Shown here in pieces: positions 28,687 to 42,720 of a stretch of DNA of 64,000 nt. The position numbers and the translations under genes are program-made. The first letter of the stretch is position 1. The number at the start of each line of letters is the position of its first letter. The stretch covers positions 53,699,518 to 53,763,517 of the forward strand of contig CM054154.1 in NCBI GenBank assembly GCA_028751875.1, given 5' to 3'. Origin of the DNA: Rapana venosa. Its lineage: Eukaryota; Mollusca; Gastropoda; Neogastropoda; Muricidae. Below the pieces are notes generated by a model. That model had not been told where the DNA came from, searched no databases, and worked only from the letters and a program-made list of their open reading frames with translations.

Positions 28687-31600
28687 CTTCTGATCTTCTC
28701 AAAGTGTCCGGTCAGGTCCTGCATGCCATCGAACCATACATGTCTCTCCATGTCTATCTTTTCCCTGTTCTCGGATCCCTCTCATGAGCTCATTGTTGTC
28801 CTCTCTTTATTCGTTGCGAATTTGTTAAGCTGTCGTGAATTTGTGCGTTTGTCTTCTCGCTCTTGTTTCCTCTGCTCTTTTTCCACTCACTAGTGCCGTT
28901 GCCACCCCAGCATCAATGGTTTAAATCAAAGAACTAGATAAAACCCCAGGCGCTGACAGGCTAAAAAAAACAGGGACAAGAACTGAATCCCTGCGAGACA
29001 TTCCACATTCCCATCTGGCAGGTACTTGACTGAAATCTTGTTTACTGTTGACTGTCTGGAATCGATTACAGTCAGGGATAGCACACCAGGTGAGGGCTGT
29101 ATCAGTAACACCAAACGTCTTCCTAGAAGATGGGAGAGAAAATAGAGTGGTCAATAGTGTCGAAGGCTGCAGATAAGTCAAGTAGAGTGAAATGGAGATT
29201 TTTCCTGAGTACAGAAGCAAGTAAAAGCATGTTAAGGTGCTGGTCTAGGGTGGGTTTCAGTTCGTGGTTGGACGCGATATCAGCCTGAAATGTAGGAAGG
29301 AGACGTGTCTTAGGAGAGAAGGTGAATGTTGAGCTGTTTTCAGAACTACTTTTTCAAGACTTCAAATAAAAGGTATTGTTGAAACAGTCTATAGTTCTTC
29401 AGAATGTTGGTGTCAAGGTCATGCATTTGTAAGTATTGGGTGTGACTATAGCAGTTTGAGAGCTGATGAAAACATTTCCATAAACAAGAGATGAGTTTAC
29501 TATTTTCGTGATAGTGTGTATAAGCTGTGACAGGCAGCTGTGTGAAATGAGAAAAAGGTATGGGGTCGAGACGCATGATTTTATATCATTTCTTTCAGAA
29601 TGTCTCGATTTCTTTCCTCGCTTGCTGGATGAAAAGAAAAGGAGAAAGTGCCAGAAAATTGGGGGTCAGAATTGCAGAAGGCATAAAGGAGTCTGATCCA
29701 AGCTAAGCGAATGTGTGCGGATTTTGTCAGAAAAGAATGCAGAAAATATAGAAGGAAGTTCAGAGTGGTTTGATAGAAAGGCAGAGGGCCAGCTTCGCAG
29801 ATCCAAGAAGAGTGATGTGAGGGAAAAAAGAAAGATTTCAAAGATTGGCATCCTAGAACTTGAGAAGAGTATACTTTGGTTTTGCTGAATGGAATAAGTT
29901 ATAACTTTGTTGATTTGTTTACGAAAGCAGTTTTGTTTATTTCAGTTTTTTGTTTTTGCGCCATTTCCGTTCTAGTTGTCGGCGTTTTGCGTTTGCGACC
30001 GGGATGTCACGGTTGTATCCAATGGTGCACATGGCCTATCAGCAGGAGATGGTCAGTAGGAGAGCATGCTCATCAAGGAATTTGGCTGAGGACTGTATTG
30101 TATAGTGCTTAGAAGGGACAGTATGGTAGGGGATATTGTGATAGACGGTCAGGCAGCTTGAGGAAAGAAAAGTTTGAATATCTATGGCCCTTAAGAGGTT
30201 GTGACGGTAAATGCCACTTCTTCTTTCTGATAGGCTTGAAATGTTTAAGGGAGAAAAGAATGGTAGAATGTCGGAGAGCAATTCGTCAGTTGACAGATAC
30301 AGACAGAGAAGGTGACTAACCTTGTTAAACATCGTGATAACTATCGTCTCAAAGTGTCCGGTCTGGTCCTGCAGACATTGACGATCATGCTCACCCATTC
30401 TTCCCTGTTTCTCGGTCCCTCATCATGACTCATTGATTGGTGCCCCTCTTTATTCGTTGCGAATTTGTTAAGCGTGTCTGTCTGAATTTTGTGCGTTGTT
30501 CTTCCTCTGCCTTGTTTCCTTACTTCTCATTAGTTCTTTCTTTTCATGTCCATATAGATAATATCATTCATAGATTTCACCAGATGAACCGACATTTCCA
30601 CTGCATTCTAGTCGCCTTTCTGTGTCCTTGAGCAAGGTGGTTCCAGCCACTCACAACCGTAACAGAAGATGGACCATAACGTAGGCTCTCAAAACATGGA
30701 TCTTTGTCTGAGGCTATCATACTGTTGGTAAAATGCATTTCATGTTTGTTAAAAGTTGCCTTAGATTGACCGATTCTCTTCTTGATTTCTGTGTCACACT
30801 TGCCGTCCCCGTGGTATATATAGTACAACCAGGTATCTAAAGGTGTACTTGTCTGATTCTCCTCACCTTTACAGTCTATGTTTGCATTCAGGTAAACAGC
30901 TTATCGAGATCACCATAGCATTACTGTCTTCCTTTGCATTTGAGCTGTAATCCTTTCCTTTTCGCATTCGTCTGTTACTTTGTTAAATATCTTTATTGCA
31001 GTTTTTCTTCAAGTCGGCGATAAGGACTGTGTCATCTGCATTATCTCAGTTGTTGATTGTGGCCACCTACACTAATTCCCTCATGATTCTCAATATTTCG
31101 TAGAATTATTCACAATATATACATTAAAATAAATCAAGCGAGAACACGCAGCCCTGCCCTCACGACCCCTGCAGATGGTCTATATTGACTTGATGTCATT
31201 GTACTGACTCTAATGGCTGCCTCCTTTTTCCCAATAAATTGTTTCTGAGGACGTCGAAGTCTTCCCGTCGATGTATAAGTCCCGCCAGAATATCCAAACA
31301 AGTCGGAGTTTCCGTACATTTGCGAACGCTTTTTTGAGTAGTCAATGAAGCAGAGGATACAGGTCTTTCTGGACCTCCCGATTGGGGGATCTTTCCATGA
31401 GAGTTTTCATGTGCGAAGATTGGCATTTTTTTTCTGGTGCCTTTGGTCTGCCATGAATCCAAATTGCGTTTCTATTTCACTGGGAGTATTTTACATTTCC
31501 TTTCATTCTCTTCATGAGTATTGCGTACAAGAACTTTGTGAGGTGACTCATCAAGCTGATTGGTACGATGTTGTCACATTCAGCGTACCAGTTTTTCCTT

Positions 31601-32085
31601 AGGATCGACAATGTAATGGACTTCCTCATATCTGGTTAAGAAAAAGTGTAATAAGCCAAGGAAGAATGGATGAATATGCAGTGCAAGGAAATTGAAAAGA
31701 TGCAAATTTTGAAGAGCAAACTTATGCAGAAAAAATAAAAGATGTGATAGGAAGAAATCATCTGCAAAAACATGTATGTAAAAGTCGAGAAGATGGAATA
31801 TACTCATGGAACAAGACGAATTCTTCTAACAGGTGTCAGAATACATCGAAGAGTTATACCACGGACGACAAGAGGTCCACCTCCTCAAATAGCAACGAAG
31901 ATGGCCCACATAATCAATGAGAAGACGAATGAGTACATGTCACTCAGCAAATTGAAAATGGTAAGGCGCAGGACCGATGATACCCATCTGAATTGATAAT
32001 GAGGCCCGTGGATGAATGGGAATATAAAGGCAGTCACAAAACAACTAAACATATATATGACACAGGAGAGATTCCGACAGATATA
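28687..32085 (-). pseudogene. LINE beta with L2-like fragment, block B version
   Basis: Noisy equivalent of 11972-15276. Recognisable islands on the minus strand: MRLDPIPFSHFTQ (29576), TDELLSDILPFFSPLNI (30350-30250), GKCDTEIKKRIGQSKATFN (30815) and, inverted on the +, the SRKAAGPDG-side arm. The same twin-priming layout is preserved. Confidence 0.75.
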
Positions 32086-32095
32086 AACTATTGTT

Positions 32096-33293
32096 AGCCA
32101 ATAAAAACTGAAAAGTAGAAAAGCAGCAGTGAGCCACAGATGGAATTATTGGCGAGTATTTAAACATATCAATAAATATAAGATATAGTAGGAGAATCTT
32201 GTAAATTGTTTTAGTTTGAATGACTCACTTTTTCTTTTGGTTATTTTGTCAGTTGACGACATCTCCTGTATTTTTGCTTTATTGTCAATCTTAAATCTTA
32301 GAATACATCCAAGTTACCTGATCCTGTTCATCAGACGGAACAAAAGTAGAGATAGTGCGAGAGTAAACTAATACTTGGTACAATTCTAGGCAATAAAGTT
32401 TAATTTTAATGCAAACCCTGCTTTTAATTCAAAAGAAATGTCAATCAAGGATATACTGCCTACAAAAATCTGGGATAACTGAACGTATAAAAAAGAAATA
32501 TGTGCTTGTTTTAACGCAGTTTTTGTAGACTCAGGTCTTGTCGATATGGTTTTTATGCTGAATGGTTGTTTGAAAGTAAAAAAAACAAGAACGTATTGAA
32601 TAAAGTTGTTGAATGTGTGAGGAACGAACATGTATGAGAAAAGCCAAAAAAAACCGCTAAATTCCAATGTATAAAATCTGATGAACTAAAAAAAGCTAAA
32701 GACATTTCCACTGACGAAACCCACGTGCTTCACACACTATGCAATTGCTTCCATCGGGTCGAAGATTCCGAATGCCAAAATCAAAAACAAACATAACACG
32801 GCCACGTTTTTGTGTGCGTGTGTTGGTATCCGTGTGTGTTTGTGCGTGCCTGGTGAGAGTGAGAGAAGAGAGAGAGAGAGTAGAGAAGAGAGAAGAGAGA
32901 GATAGAGAGAATACTCGAGGCTACATGCACCTAATTGTCACGAGTCTGTCACGTGTTAGCCGTGTAAAATTGCACATGCCGAATAAAAAAAAAAAAAGAA
33001 AGACATTTTGACACTTGACTTCTTGTCGCAGACCAGATGTAAGATGTTGATTTAGAATGTGTACAGTTATGTGAAACTCCTGGCCCTTTACAGTTCCTTA
33101 ATGAAAAAAATGATATGAATCTCTATGGTAAGACCATGCTCTGGAACCATACATGATGAATATTTGGGCTGAACTTTGTATGATCTAGGTATTTGATATT
33201 ATGTATTGTGCCATCCCCCCTACCACTAATCTACCCTTGTGAATAGGGACATCTTGCTTATCACAATAAATCTTTGTCATTGTCAAAAAAAAA
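32096..33293 (+). pseudogene. LINE alpha 3' part, block B version
   Basis: Noisy equivalent of 15288-16467, including the SGRRFRMPKSKTN C-terminus in a clear frame (32757-32800), an interrupted GA run at 32860-32910 and AATAAA at 33266-33271. Confidence 0.7.
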
Positions 33294-34429
33294 CCCAAAC
33301 AAACAAACAGAACCAAAAAATGTTTTATTAACATCACTTCAGCTTCTAACCACTGTTTAAACTTAAAAAAACACCACCCAATTAAATGGGTTTCATATAA
33401 TATTATCAAATAACACCGTGTGCATGAAAAGCCTCTGACAAAGAGAGAAGAGAGAGGAGAGAGAGAGAGAGAAGAGAGAGAAGAAGAGAGAGAGAGAGAG
33501 AGAGTGTGTGCATGCACAGTTTTATATACAGTACCAGTCAAAAGAATAGATTTAGCGTGAAGGTGAAGGGGAAATATGTGTTAGAACCTATTTTTTAATC
33601 AAAATGTTTTTGTCGATTTTTTCATTTTGTTGTACGCTACTTGTGATATTTGTATTGATTGTGCTTGATGATGTGTTTCATTAATGTGTTTAGAAATTGT
33701 TGTATTGTGGTTTTGCTTTGCTACTCTTAACCTTTAATGTGTGTGCAAATCGCACAGCGCGTAGTGTGTGTGGTGTGACATAGAATTGCTGTCTGCTATT
33801 AATATACAGTTTTATTTCTTAATCTGTATTGTTTTAATAATCTGCTGTGTAATTATAATTTATAAAATGCCATTCATAATTTCCTCTAAGTTGAGATATC
33901 AAAGTATTCTGAAGTCTTGAGTTTTATTTCAAGGATAGTAGAATAAGTAGTTTTGTTTCTTTTTTTTTTTGAAAAACATCTAGTCCCCTTGTGCACATGG
34001 TTTGTCAATTCTGGACACTGTTCAGACAGGCAAACATGACTATGTCAGTCAAAATTCCTGTATTTCTATTTCCTTTAAATCAGTTTGAATTTTGAGTGTA
34101 TTTTCTGTATTGATTTTAATTAACTACACCTGTATTTTGTGTGTTTTAAGTTTAATTGTCCACCATCTCACTTATCCTTATTTCTTCGTTTCTTCTTTAT
34201 TTCGAGGATAATGGAATAAGACACATTCCTGTTCTTTTTCATCCATCCCCGTCAGTATGCAGTTTTGTACATTTGTCATCCGTTCCCCAAAGCCGGCAAC
34301 ACTATGTGCCTACATCTTCCGAAAAGCAGATCGGTTTAACGTGTTTCGCAAGATGTTCTGCGTGCGTTCGCACACGTATCTCGGTTTCTACTTCTCATCT
34401 TCCGAAGGACTTTAGGGAGAGTGTCCTCT
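33294..34429. other. Block B version of 16468-17620
   Basis: Non-coding. Contains an interrupted GA run (33440-33505) and noisy copies of the short dispersed element near 33925-34000 and 34195-34400. Position 34000 is where the identity with block C ends. Confidence 0.7.
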
Positions 34430-35640
34430 ATTACTGTGACTGACATTTCTGTATTGTTGTGTTGTGGTGTGACTGACAGTCCTGTATTTTGTGTTGTGGT
34501 GTGAGCTGACATTTCCTGGATTTTGTGTGTGGTGTGACTGACATTTCCTGTATTTTTGTGTTGTGGTTGTGACTGACCATTTCCTGTATTTTGTGTTGTG
34601 GGTGTGACAGACATATCCGTATTTTGTGTTATTGTGGGTGTACGACATTCCTGTAAATATTGTGTAGTGTGTGTGACTTGACATTTCCTGTATTATTTGT
34701 GTTGTGGTGTGACTGACATTTCTGTATTTTTGATGTTTTGGTGTGACTAGACATTCCTGTCGTTTGTTGTGAGGTGTGACTGACAGTTTCCTGTATTTTG
34801 TGTTGTGGTGTGACTGTACATTTCCAGTATTTTTGTTGTGGTGAGAACTCACAATACGACATTTCCATGTTTTGTGTGTGGTGTGACTGAAATTTTCCTG
34901 TGTTTGTGTTGTGTTGTGACTGACACTTCCTTTCCTTTTTCTGTGATAGTGTGACTGAACACGATCCTGATTTTTTTTTAATTTAGTGTGACGGACACTG
35001 CATTTTATGTTTTATGTGACAGACACCATGCATTTTATGTTTTGAGTGTGACTGACACCTGCGTTTTATGTTTTAGTGTGACTGACACCTGCATTTTATG
35101 TTTTAGTGTGACTGACTCCTGTATTTCCTGTGTTAGTGTGACTGACTCCTTTCTTTAAATAGCAGTTTTAGTGTGACTGACACTCTATTTTTTATCAGTT
35201 TCAGTGTGACTGACACCTCCTGTATTTTCTGTTTTAGTGTGACTGACACCTCCTGTATTTTCTGTTTTAGTGTGACTGACACCTCCTGTATTTTCTGTGT
35301 TAGTGTGACTGACACCTACTGTATTTTCTGTTTTTAGTGTGACTGACACTCCTGTAATTTCTGTTTTAGTGGACGACTGACCGAATCCTGTCGTATTTCT
35401 GTTTTTAAGTGTGACGACATCTCCTTGTATTTTTCTGTTTTAGTGTGACTGACACCTCCTGTATTTTCTGTTTTAGTGTGACTGACACCTCCTGTATTTT
35501 CTGTTTTAGTGTGACTGACACCTCCTGTATTTTCTGTGTTAGTGTGACTGACACCTCCTGTAATTTCTGTTTTAGTGTGACTGACACCTCTTGTATTTTG
35601 TGTGTTAGTATAACTGACACCTGCATGTGTGGGTGGGTTG
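34430..35640. repeat. 33-bp minisatellite, block B version
   Basis: Units GTGTGACTGACACCTCCTGT plus ATTTTCTGTTTTA. The stretches 35205-35330 and 35440-35600 hold nearly perfect tandem copies, much cleaner than the block A array. Two unit subtypes are visible: one with TTGTGG and ATTTCCTG (34430-34900), one with TTTTAG and ACCTCCTG (35000-35640). Confidence 0.92.
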
Positions 35641-36429
35641 GGGTTTTTTTTACTGTTTTTAGTTTAACTGACACACTTCCTTATCACGTGCGGACACATG
35701 ACGTTGCCCTCTCACATTCTCTCGTACAACCCATTGTCCCCTCATTACCCCTGTATTTTCTGTATTTCTATAGTAACGAGTGATTCTATAGCACTAAACA
35801 TGATTCTTACCACTTGATAGAAAGTCACATGAATATATTATGTTTTCTTTACCAGTTACTTGCAATGTCACTTACATTTGCCCTGTGCAGTGAGTGTATG
35901 GCATTCACGATTTTGTCCTATCAGAAAATCAAAGCAGTTTTTATCTCTAATTTCAGGGCATGGACATTTGATTTCACATTCCGGCCCTGTGTAAATATTT
36001 ACCACATCACTCATTTTATATCTGCTAGTTTTTTTTGTCACGAATTATTTCTTATACTATTATCAAACAACTTGATCATAAAGAGACTGCTTCCCAGTTT
36101 GGCGCTACAAGTGCAGTGGATTGTGCACTCTGTGTGTTTTTCAGGACGGCTTCCCTGCATGCACCTGTTCCACATGGACGCGATACCAGTGGCATGTTCC
36201 CACCAACAAGAACTGCCCCATTTTGCGTGTGGACATGCAGACCACTCACAAAGCTATTACTGACGGGCCAGCAACCACATTAGTGAGTACCTACCAGCGT
36301 TGTCCACCTTCGTCACATTCTCACTCTTCACATAATACCCAGCAGCCACAGACAGTCTTCGAGTACCATGCCATCCTCCTATATCATCACTGTCCTTACA
36401 AGTCCCTGTGTACGCAGGGTGTCCTCTAA
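35641..36429. other. Block B version of 18690-19440
   Basis: Non-coding, but here more natural-looking than in block A: ordinary mixed sequence replaces the T and A runs. Confidence 0.6.
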
Positions 36430-36835
36430 TATCTTCACAGGTGATTCACAGTCCTAGGTGTACGCGTATGTCCCCATATCTTCACTGTCAACAGTCCTGT
36501 GTATCCAGTTGTCCTCCAATATCTTCACTGTCCACAGTCCAGGTGTACCAGTGTCCTCCTATATCTTCACTGTCACAGGTCCTGGTGACCAGTGTACCTC
36601 CTATATCTTCAACTGTCACAGTCCTGGTGTACCAGTGTCCTCCTATTATCTTCACTGTCAAAAGTCCTGGGTACCAGTGTCCTCCTCTATCATTCAACTG
36701 TCACAGACCCCTGGTGTACCAGTGTCCTCCTATATCTCACAGTCACATTCCTGTGAGACCAGTGTCCTCCTATATCTTCACTGTCACAGGTCCTGGTGTA
36801 CCCATGGTCCACGCCCATCTTCTCTGTTACAGTCA
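36430..36835. repeat. 41-bp minisatellite, block B version
   Basis: About nine noisy units of the TCACAGTCCTGGTGTACCAG type; compare 19440-19735. Confidence 0.88.
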
Positions 36836-37203
36836 CTGACAGCCAGCACAACAGTGTCTACCTCACCTGTACCTGACACAGTAACCTGATGCTGACTAAC
36901 TAATCCTGACTTGACCTTTCCTTGAACTCCAGATGATTCCTGGATGCTTTAATGCTGGAACACATAGGTGGTGTGCCTTCTGAACAAGGACAACCTGTGT
37001 GAAACCATTTGTTCCTCCAAGTATAGCTTGAATGCTGGGGTTGTGTCTAGTATGTCATTCCATATACTGGCCTATTCTCCGTTGTGTGATTCAAGATTTT
37101 CATCATGCACTTAGCACATATGACCCTGGGTTTATAGAGTTTCCAAAGATCAGCAGGAGAATTGAAGCCAGAAAAAACCCTCTCCAGGATAATTTCTCTA
37201 CAA

Positions 37204-37296
37204 GGACTGGAAAGGGGGTGGGTGGGTGGGGGGTGGGGGGGTCTCGGGGGGGGTGGGGGGACGTTCTATGAAGATCGAAGATGGGGGGGAGGGGGT

Positions 37297-37333
<37 letters not shown>

Positions 37334-37362
37334 TTTATCATGTACCTGGGAGGGGGGGGGGG
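37204..37362. repeat. G-rich stretch absent from block A
   Basis: About 160 bases that are almost all G, with an uninterrupted run near 37300-37330. The block A equivalent (20145-20180) is a ~30-base C-rich tract of the opposite composition. Both the size and the strand switch suggest a read or basecalling fault at a C/G homopolymer. The Gly-rich and Pro-rich ORFs are artefacts. Confidence 0.7.
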
Positions 37363-38560
37363 CGTGGTGATGACACTACGAACCCCCACCACCAATCGCA
37401 CCTCACCTAACCATCCCTCTTCCATGTACTATCCTATGTACCTTGTCTAATCCATTCCTTGTTTTATTTCAGTATCAGTATCAAATCCAGCATTAGCTGG
37501 ACGTCAGTATCTGTCGTTCATATGCATCAATACATCTGACATCCAACATGATCAGCTGTCCATGCCTTCCCTTCCTCACATCTTTACAGTTTGTTGATTA
37601 TAACTTTTCCTTTCACCATTTCATCTTCAGTGGATCTCCGCCCACCGCCCTCCCCCCTCCCCTGCAACCTATCCATGCAACACCCTTGTAGTATATCATT
37701 GCATAGCTTGTGCTAACCCATAGGTCCTAGAGCTAAATAAGGCTGTGCACTGTCCTTCCGAGCATTTCTAAAGCTACATGCATTGTACCAAACTATGGTT
37801 GCTATCCTAAAGCCATTAAATGTACTGTAATGTTTGAAACAGGACAGATGAACTGCCGATACCTGAGGGCGTTGTGTGGTAGGTGCGTACGTCGGAACCA
37901 GGTTAGTAAAGCTTTGACAGCTGTTAGACTGAAAATACACAAACAGCATAGCTGTTGTTATATGTAAACTTGACTTGCCATAATGCTTTTTTCCTGACTG
38001 GGGCATCTCGAGTACTCACATTAACACTAACTCTTTACTTACATTGACCATTGCAGATAGTGACACATGTCCTTCACTGACATTGGCCACATCTGCCATT
38101 TTACTCAGTTTACATACTAACATAACAAAGTGACGATATGCACATATCAGAAATGTGCTTAGGGCAACAATGAATTAAACCATCTACTGAGTATTGAGAC
38201 CAATCTCTTTAACTGACATACCACGTAGATAACCATAATTGTAACTTATGGTTCAACTGTTTTACTAAGCATATGGCAACATTTTTTTCTTAATCAGGGA
38301 TAGACGAGATTTTAAACCAATCTCACCGCCACAATTACATCTTTCTATTGACAGCAGTCAATTGTTATCTTTTACGCAACATCAAGAGCAGTCCCTGAGG
38401 GGTCCGGAAATTCATCTAACCATACAATCGTGGGAAAAAAACGGTTATATACACAAAAATCTTACCATTGGTTGAACCTGTGGAGCTCTAGCCAGAAGAA
38501 GAACAATAACAAAACCATAGCAGGATACTGGCAGATCTCTTCATAAAATAAGACAATACT
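37363..38560. other. Block B version of 20180-21195
   Basis: Non-coding and noisy; same order of short motifs as in block A. Confidence 0.6.
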
Positions 38561-41500
38561 TTACTTTTTGATCTATTCCCCCCTTATACCGCTTGAACTC
38601 TGTGGCGTTCGCGGGAAATATTAATGTCTGTCTGCTGCAAGGCGGGTATCATGGAGGAGGGACAATCTATGGACTTTCAGTGTTTCTGCCCACGAGAATC
38701 ACACCAGCGTATCGCCTGGGTTTCCTCTGTCCCATCGTGCCAGAGTACCTTGCCAGTCGTAAGCACGCAAAGCTGCTGCCTTTTGGCGGCTATCCATTTT
38801 TGATGGGTTCATCCGTACCACGTTGGGTTTCGGGATTTGTTGTTCAAGTATGGTGTAGGACAGCAGGTTGTGGCGCCTACCATGTCTCTGGACACCTCCT
38901 TTACCATAACTGTCTCGTCCTGGTCGTCAGTTTTGTACTGACTACGGGGCCCAAACCTCACGCCCACCGGTCGAGCACACTTCCGAACACGGCTGGAGTG
39001 AAGGCTTTTTAACTCAAGCACTACATCTTATCACGTGACCATTTTTTTCTACTGCCGCCAGGGCTTTTGTCAGAGGGGCCAAGGTCTGGGCACTGGTAAG
39101 TGAGGAATTGGGGCAGCAAGATGCGTTTAAATCAGCTTTGGCCTGATGCTCATAGGGATTCTAGGATGTCGCAGAAGTGGGGCCAAGTTGACAGCTGAAC
39201 TGCTGTTTTGTGCTTTTTGACATATAGCGTGTTTCCTAATCTCTTCCTGTCCAGTTTTCCATCTTCAGTGAATATAACTGCCTAAGACTTTAATTCAGTT
39301 GTCCCACTTTAGTTTGGGCTCCGTTGATGATTGATTTTATGAGCTTTTCTCGGAGTTCTACTGTCCATCATATCTACTGGCATGGACTTCGTCTTGAGCT
39401 TACACCGATTTTCAGATCATAAAGACGAGACAAAACGAAGGCCATCAGCCTTCATCCCACCTGTGACAATGGTGGGGGGCGGTTTAGCCAATCATACAGC
39501 TCCATGGTATTGAGCTGGTCAGTGTGTGCTCTTGCAGGCGTTTTTCTTTAGGCGTTATCAAAACCACATTAACTGTTATCCAAATGCCTGTCACTACCTA
39601 GCACGAGACAGCAACAAATCTACACACACACATATATTCTAAACAGAAATTCTACAATCATCATGATGCCTCCAGCACTCACTACGAGTTGGCTTTCCAT
39701 TGTGTCTTGTCAACACATCGGTCCATATATCTGAATGAAGTACCAACCCTTAAAGAGCGAGAGGGAACAAAGGACCCAGTAACACCGTCTCACACTCCCC
39801 AGACGTCACAGGAACCAGTTGGCAAAGTCTACTTCTATATAGTCTGCCGAACGTGCGCTCATGCTGTGTTTGTATACAGCTTGATGTTATCAAGAGCTGC
39901 CCCCTTGATGTCTAACAACCTTAACTGTCCTCTACCAGGACCACCACCCCCATTTCTAGGTATAACCAGAGCTTTGTCTGCTGTCGCCTCCAAACACATC
40001 TGCCTACTCTTTCAATGCCTTTTCTGGTCGAATATACTCATATGGAGTGCTTATTGTAACGATAACTCCTTCATCAACCCATCCCCCAGAAGCTCTCTCC
40101 ACAAAGAAACCCTATCAACTACAGATCCCACACCCAATCAGTTGTCTCGTGAAAAGATCGCAAGATTTCACAGACCTATCTCCACTATACAATAAGCTCG
40201 ATCTAGCATGGTGGGGGGGGGCCGGTGGCGGGGGGGGGGGGGGGGGGGGGGGTGGGGAACAGCATATGGCGCTTTCACCAACACCAATATAACTACCCTG
40301 AAGCCAAACTGGGCGTCCACACAGTAGGTGTAGAGATCCTGCTTTACATATGCTCTGGAGCGCTGCCTAGGAATACGCACACACACACCATCTGTCTCTG
40401 AGCAGAGGGGATGGATGAGAGTGAAACTGCCCCTGTAGTTACTACAGTCTCCTTTTTAGTGTCCTCTTCTTTTTCCTATGACAATATCAAACAACTCACT
40501 ACCAATAGCGTCGCCAGTCGTCTTTGGAACTCCTTCTTTCCTCCCATGCCGTTTTGGAAATGCGCTGTCGCATCCATTTGACATCCAGTCTCCATCCTCA
40601 GAGCCAGCAAACTATGAGCTTTTCTGTTGTTATGTACGCACCTCCTGTGCGCGGGCTAATTTGATGGACCTTCTTACTCCCTCGACACTCCAAGATTGAT
40701 GGGGAAAGTCACTTCAGAGTGTCTAGTGGGTTTGTGAGTGAACAAGTGTTATATTGTTGTCAGCGCTACCTACCCTCCCTGCCCCCACCGCATCGCCCCT
40801 GATGGGCGCGCGTTTAGAAAGTTTCCCTGAGCCACATAAAACTCCTATTATGTCCTTCCGTCTGTATCAGATCTCATCCTCTCCTGCGTGCATGTCCGTT
40901 TGCATCGTTGATCGCAGTGCAGTGGGAGTGAAAGGTTTCCTAACTCCTATTCTCATGGTTTTTACACTTTTGTAGAAACACTCTTGGGAGTGTTTCCACA
41001 TTATCATCGCTAATACTACCACGTTCTCACACTCACCATAAACTCTGCCTTAGCCTCCAACAAAACCGCACTTCACTTTTTTCCATGATAAGCCGGCGAA
41101 TCCTTGCACCCACTAACGCGATCAGCTCTTCACCACCTTGCATGCTGTTTCTTCCTGCGTCGTCAGGCATCTGTATCACACTAACGAATCATCTTACAAT
41201 CTTGATACACCATTCTGACTTCCAACCACATCTTGAAGATCCCAAGATCGAGCGCCCATTGCCCCTAACTTCTTCTTTGATGGCCTCCACTTGACTAACT
41301 ATCTACCCTACATTCCACCTCCCACAATTTGCCCCCCATAAGTTTTCTGGTATCCTTATTCTGTCCTTCCTTGCCGTCAAAAAGACGACCAATCTCGGAA
41401 AGCAACAATAACACGTACGTGCTGTGCAGATCTGAGACTCCTGACCCCAATAATTAATAGAAACGGGTACTATGCCAGTCCTCTCTCAAAATTCAATCAG

Positions 41501-42720
41501 TAGGGACCACCCCTTAATTCAGCTTAATGAGCTACAGTGTTAGGATGTGGTCCCCGTATACTCAGAGTATTATTTTATAAATAGCTTTTTCATTGTTGAT
41601 TCCATCGTCTATTTTATGTCCTTTGTTTCCTTTTGCACAGGAGTCCTCGGTTCCCCCGTGTGTTGTGTTTTCAAGATAACTGGTCTTGTTGGTTCTGATC
41701 TAATGGACCTAGCATTTGGAATAGTCCATCGCATCGGTTTAATGTTAGTTTCACATGTCCGTTCAATGTATAATGAAGTCAATCCTGTGATCTTAAAGCA
41801 TTATATTTGTTTGTTCCCTCTTTTTCCAGTTAGAAATTGCTAGTGGGGTTCGATGTAGGAAGAGGTTTTTGGAGATGCATAGATTCATGCTCTTTCGCAC
41901 GAGTTCCAGCACTATTTGCCGTTGTATTGCAGGGTTGAGATCTATGGTGTCACTGTGCTCCAAGATATGCGGTGTGTCCCATTCTTCGTCGCCTCCACCC
42001 TATGCTCTGCCGTTGAAGTCTCCCAGTGAATGACATAAAGATCTTCAGTCATTACCCCCCTTTGATAAGGTCTTAGAGGTTCCAAAGAATTCATCGTTTT
42101 CTGCTTTTCGTCCGAGATTCGTGTCATTTACAAGACGCCATTGATCTGTATGAGTTTGCGATCTTCTTTCCCTTCTCGTCACTCTGATCTTGATGAGTCT
42201 ACTCGATCGCGATTGTACTCTTTTTTCAAGTAATGTTTATTGCTTATTAGGATCAGAATAAATCCCACAACTGGCGTGTACATGTACTCTCAAATGGATT
42301 CTTCTGCTCACTTCCGTCTCCCTCAGATGAGACTAAAAGTCCAGAAGGTCAATTATATGCTTTGTCCCTGTTATGCCTTTCCTTTTTGGTTGTCTGCTAA
42401 ACCCATGATCGATAGATTATTGGGTTGGGTCATTAAAATTTTCCACTAATTTTTCTGGTTCTTTTTGTCCACAAATGCCACGAGGATGTTCCATGTGCCA
42501 ACGGATATCTCTATTTGAATTAGTCGTTGTCCTTTGTCCATTTAATATTTATGTTTTGTTTGAGCTGTTGACCGTTTATTTTTTGTTCGTTTTGATGCAG
42601 TTCCATTCATTTTATTTTCTTTCTATGTTTCTCTGAGGAATTTTTTTTTATCCTACTGCCGGCTACTAGGTGTTCCCGACGTAAGTTTCAACGTCAGAGC
42701 CCTGTTATCCAGCATGACCT
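38561..42720 (-). pseudogene. LINE gamma, block B version, heavily corrupted
   Basis: The start (TGTCTGTCTGCTGCAAGGCG near 38628), RT region (39480-40460), linker (40480-41000) and endonuclease (41280-42420) follow LINE gamma in order. Reading frames are destroyed by insertions, by a 40-base G run at 40208-40252, and by inserted stretches unrelated to block A. It is ~1 kb longer than the original. Confidence 0.75.

Noticed and set aside
37162..37450. Glycine-rich protein ORFs
   Set aside because: Encoded by the G-rich stretch that is absent from block A.
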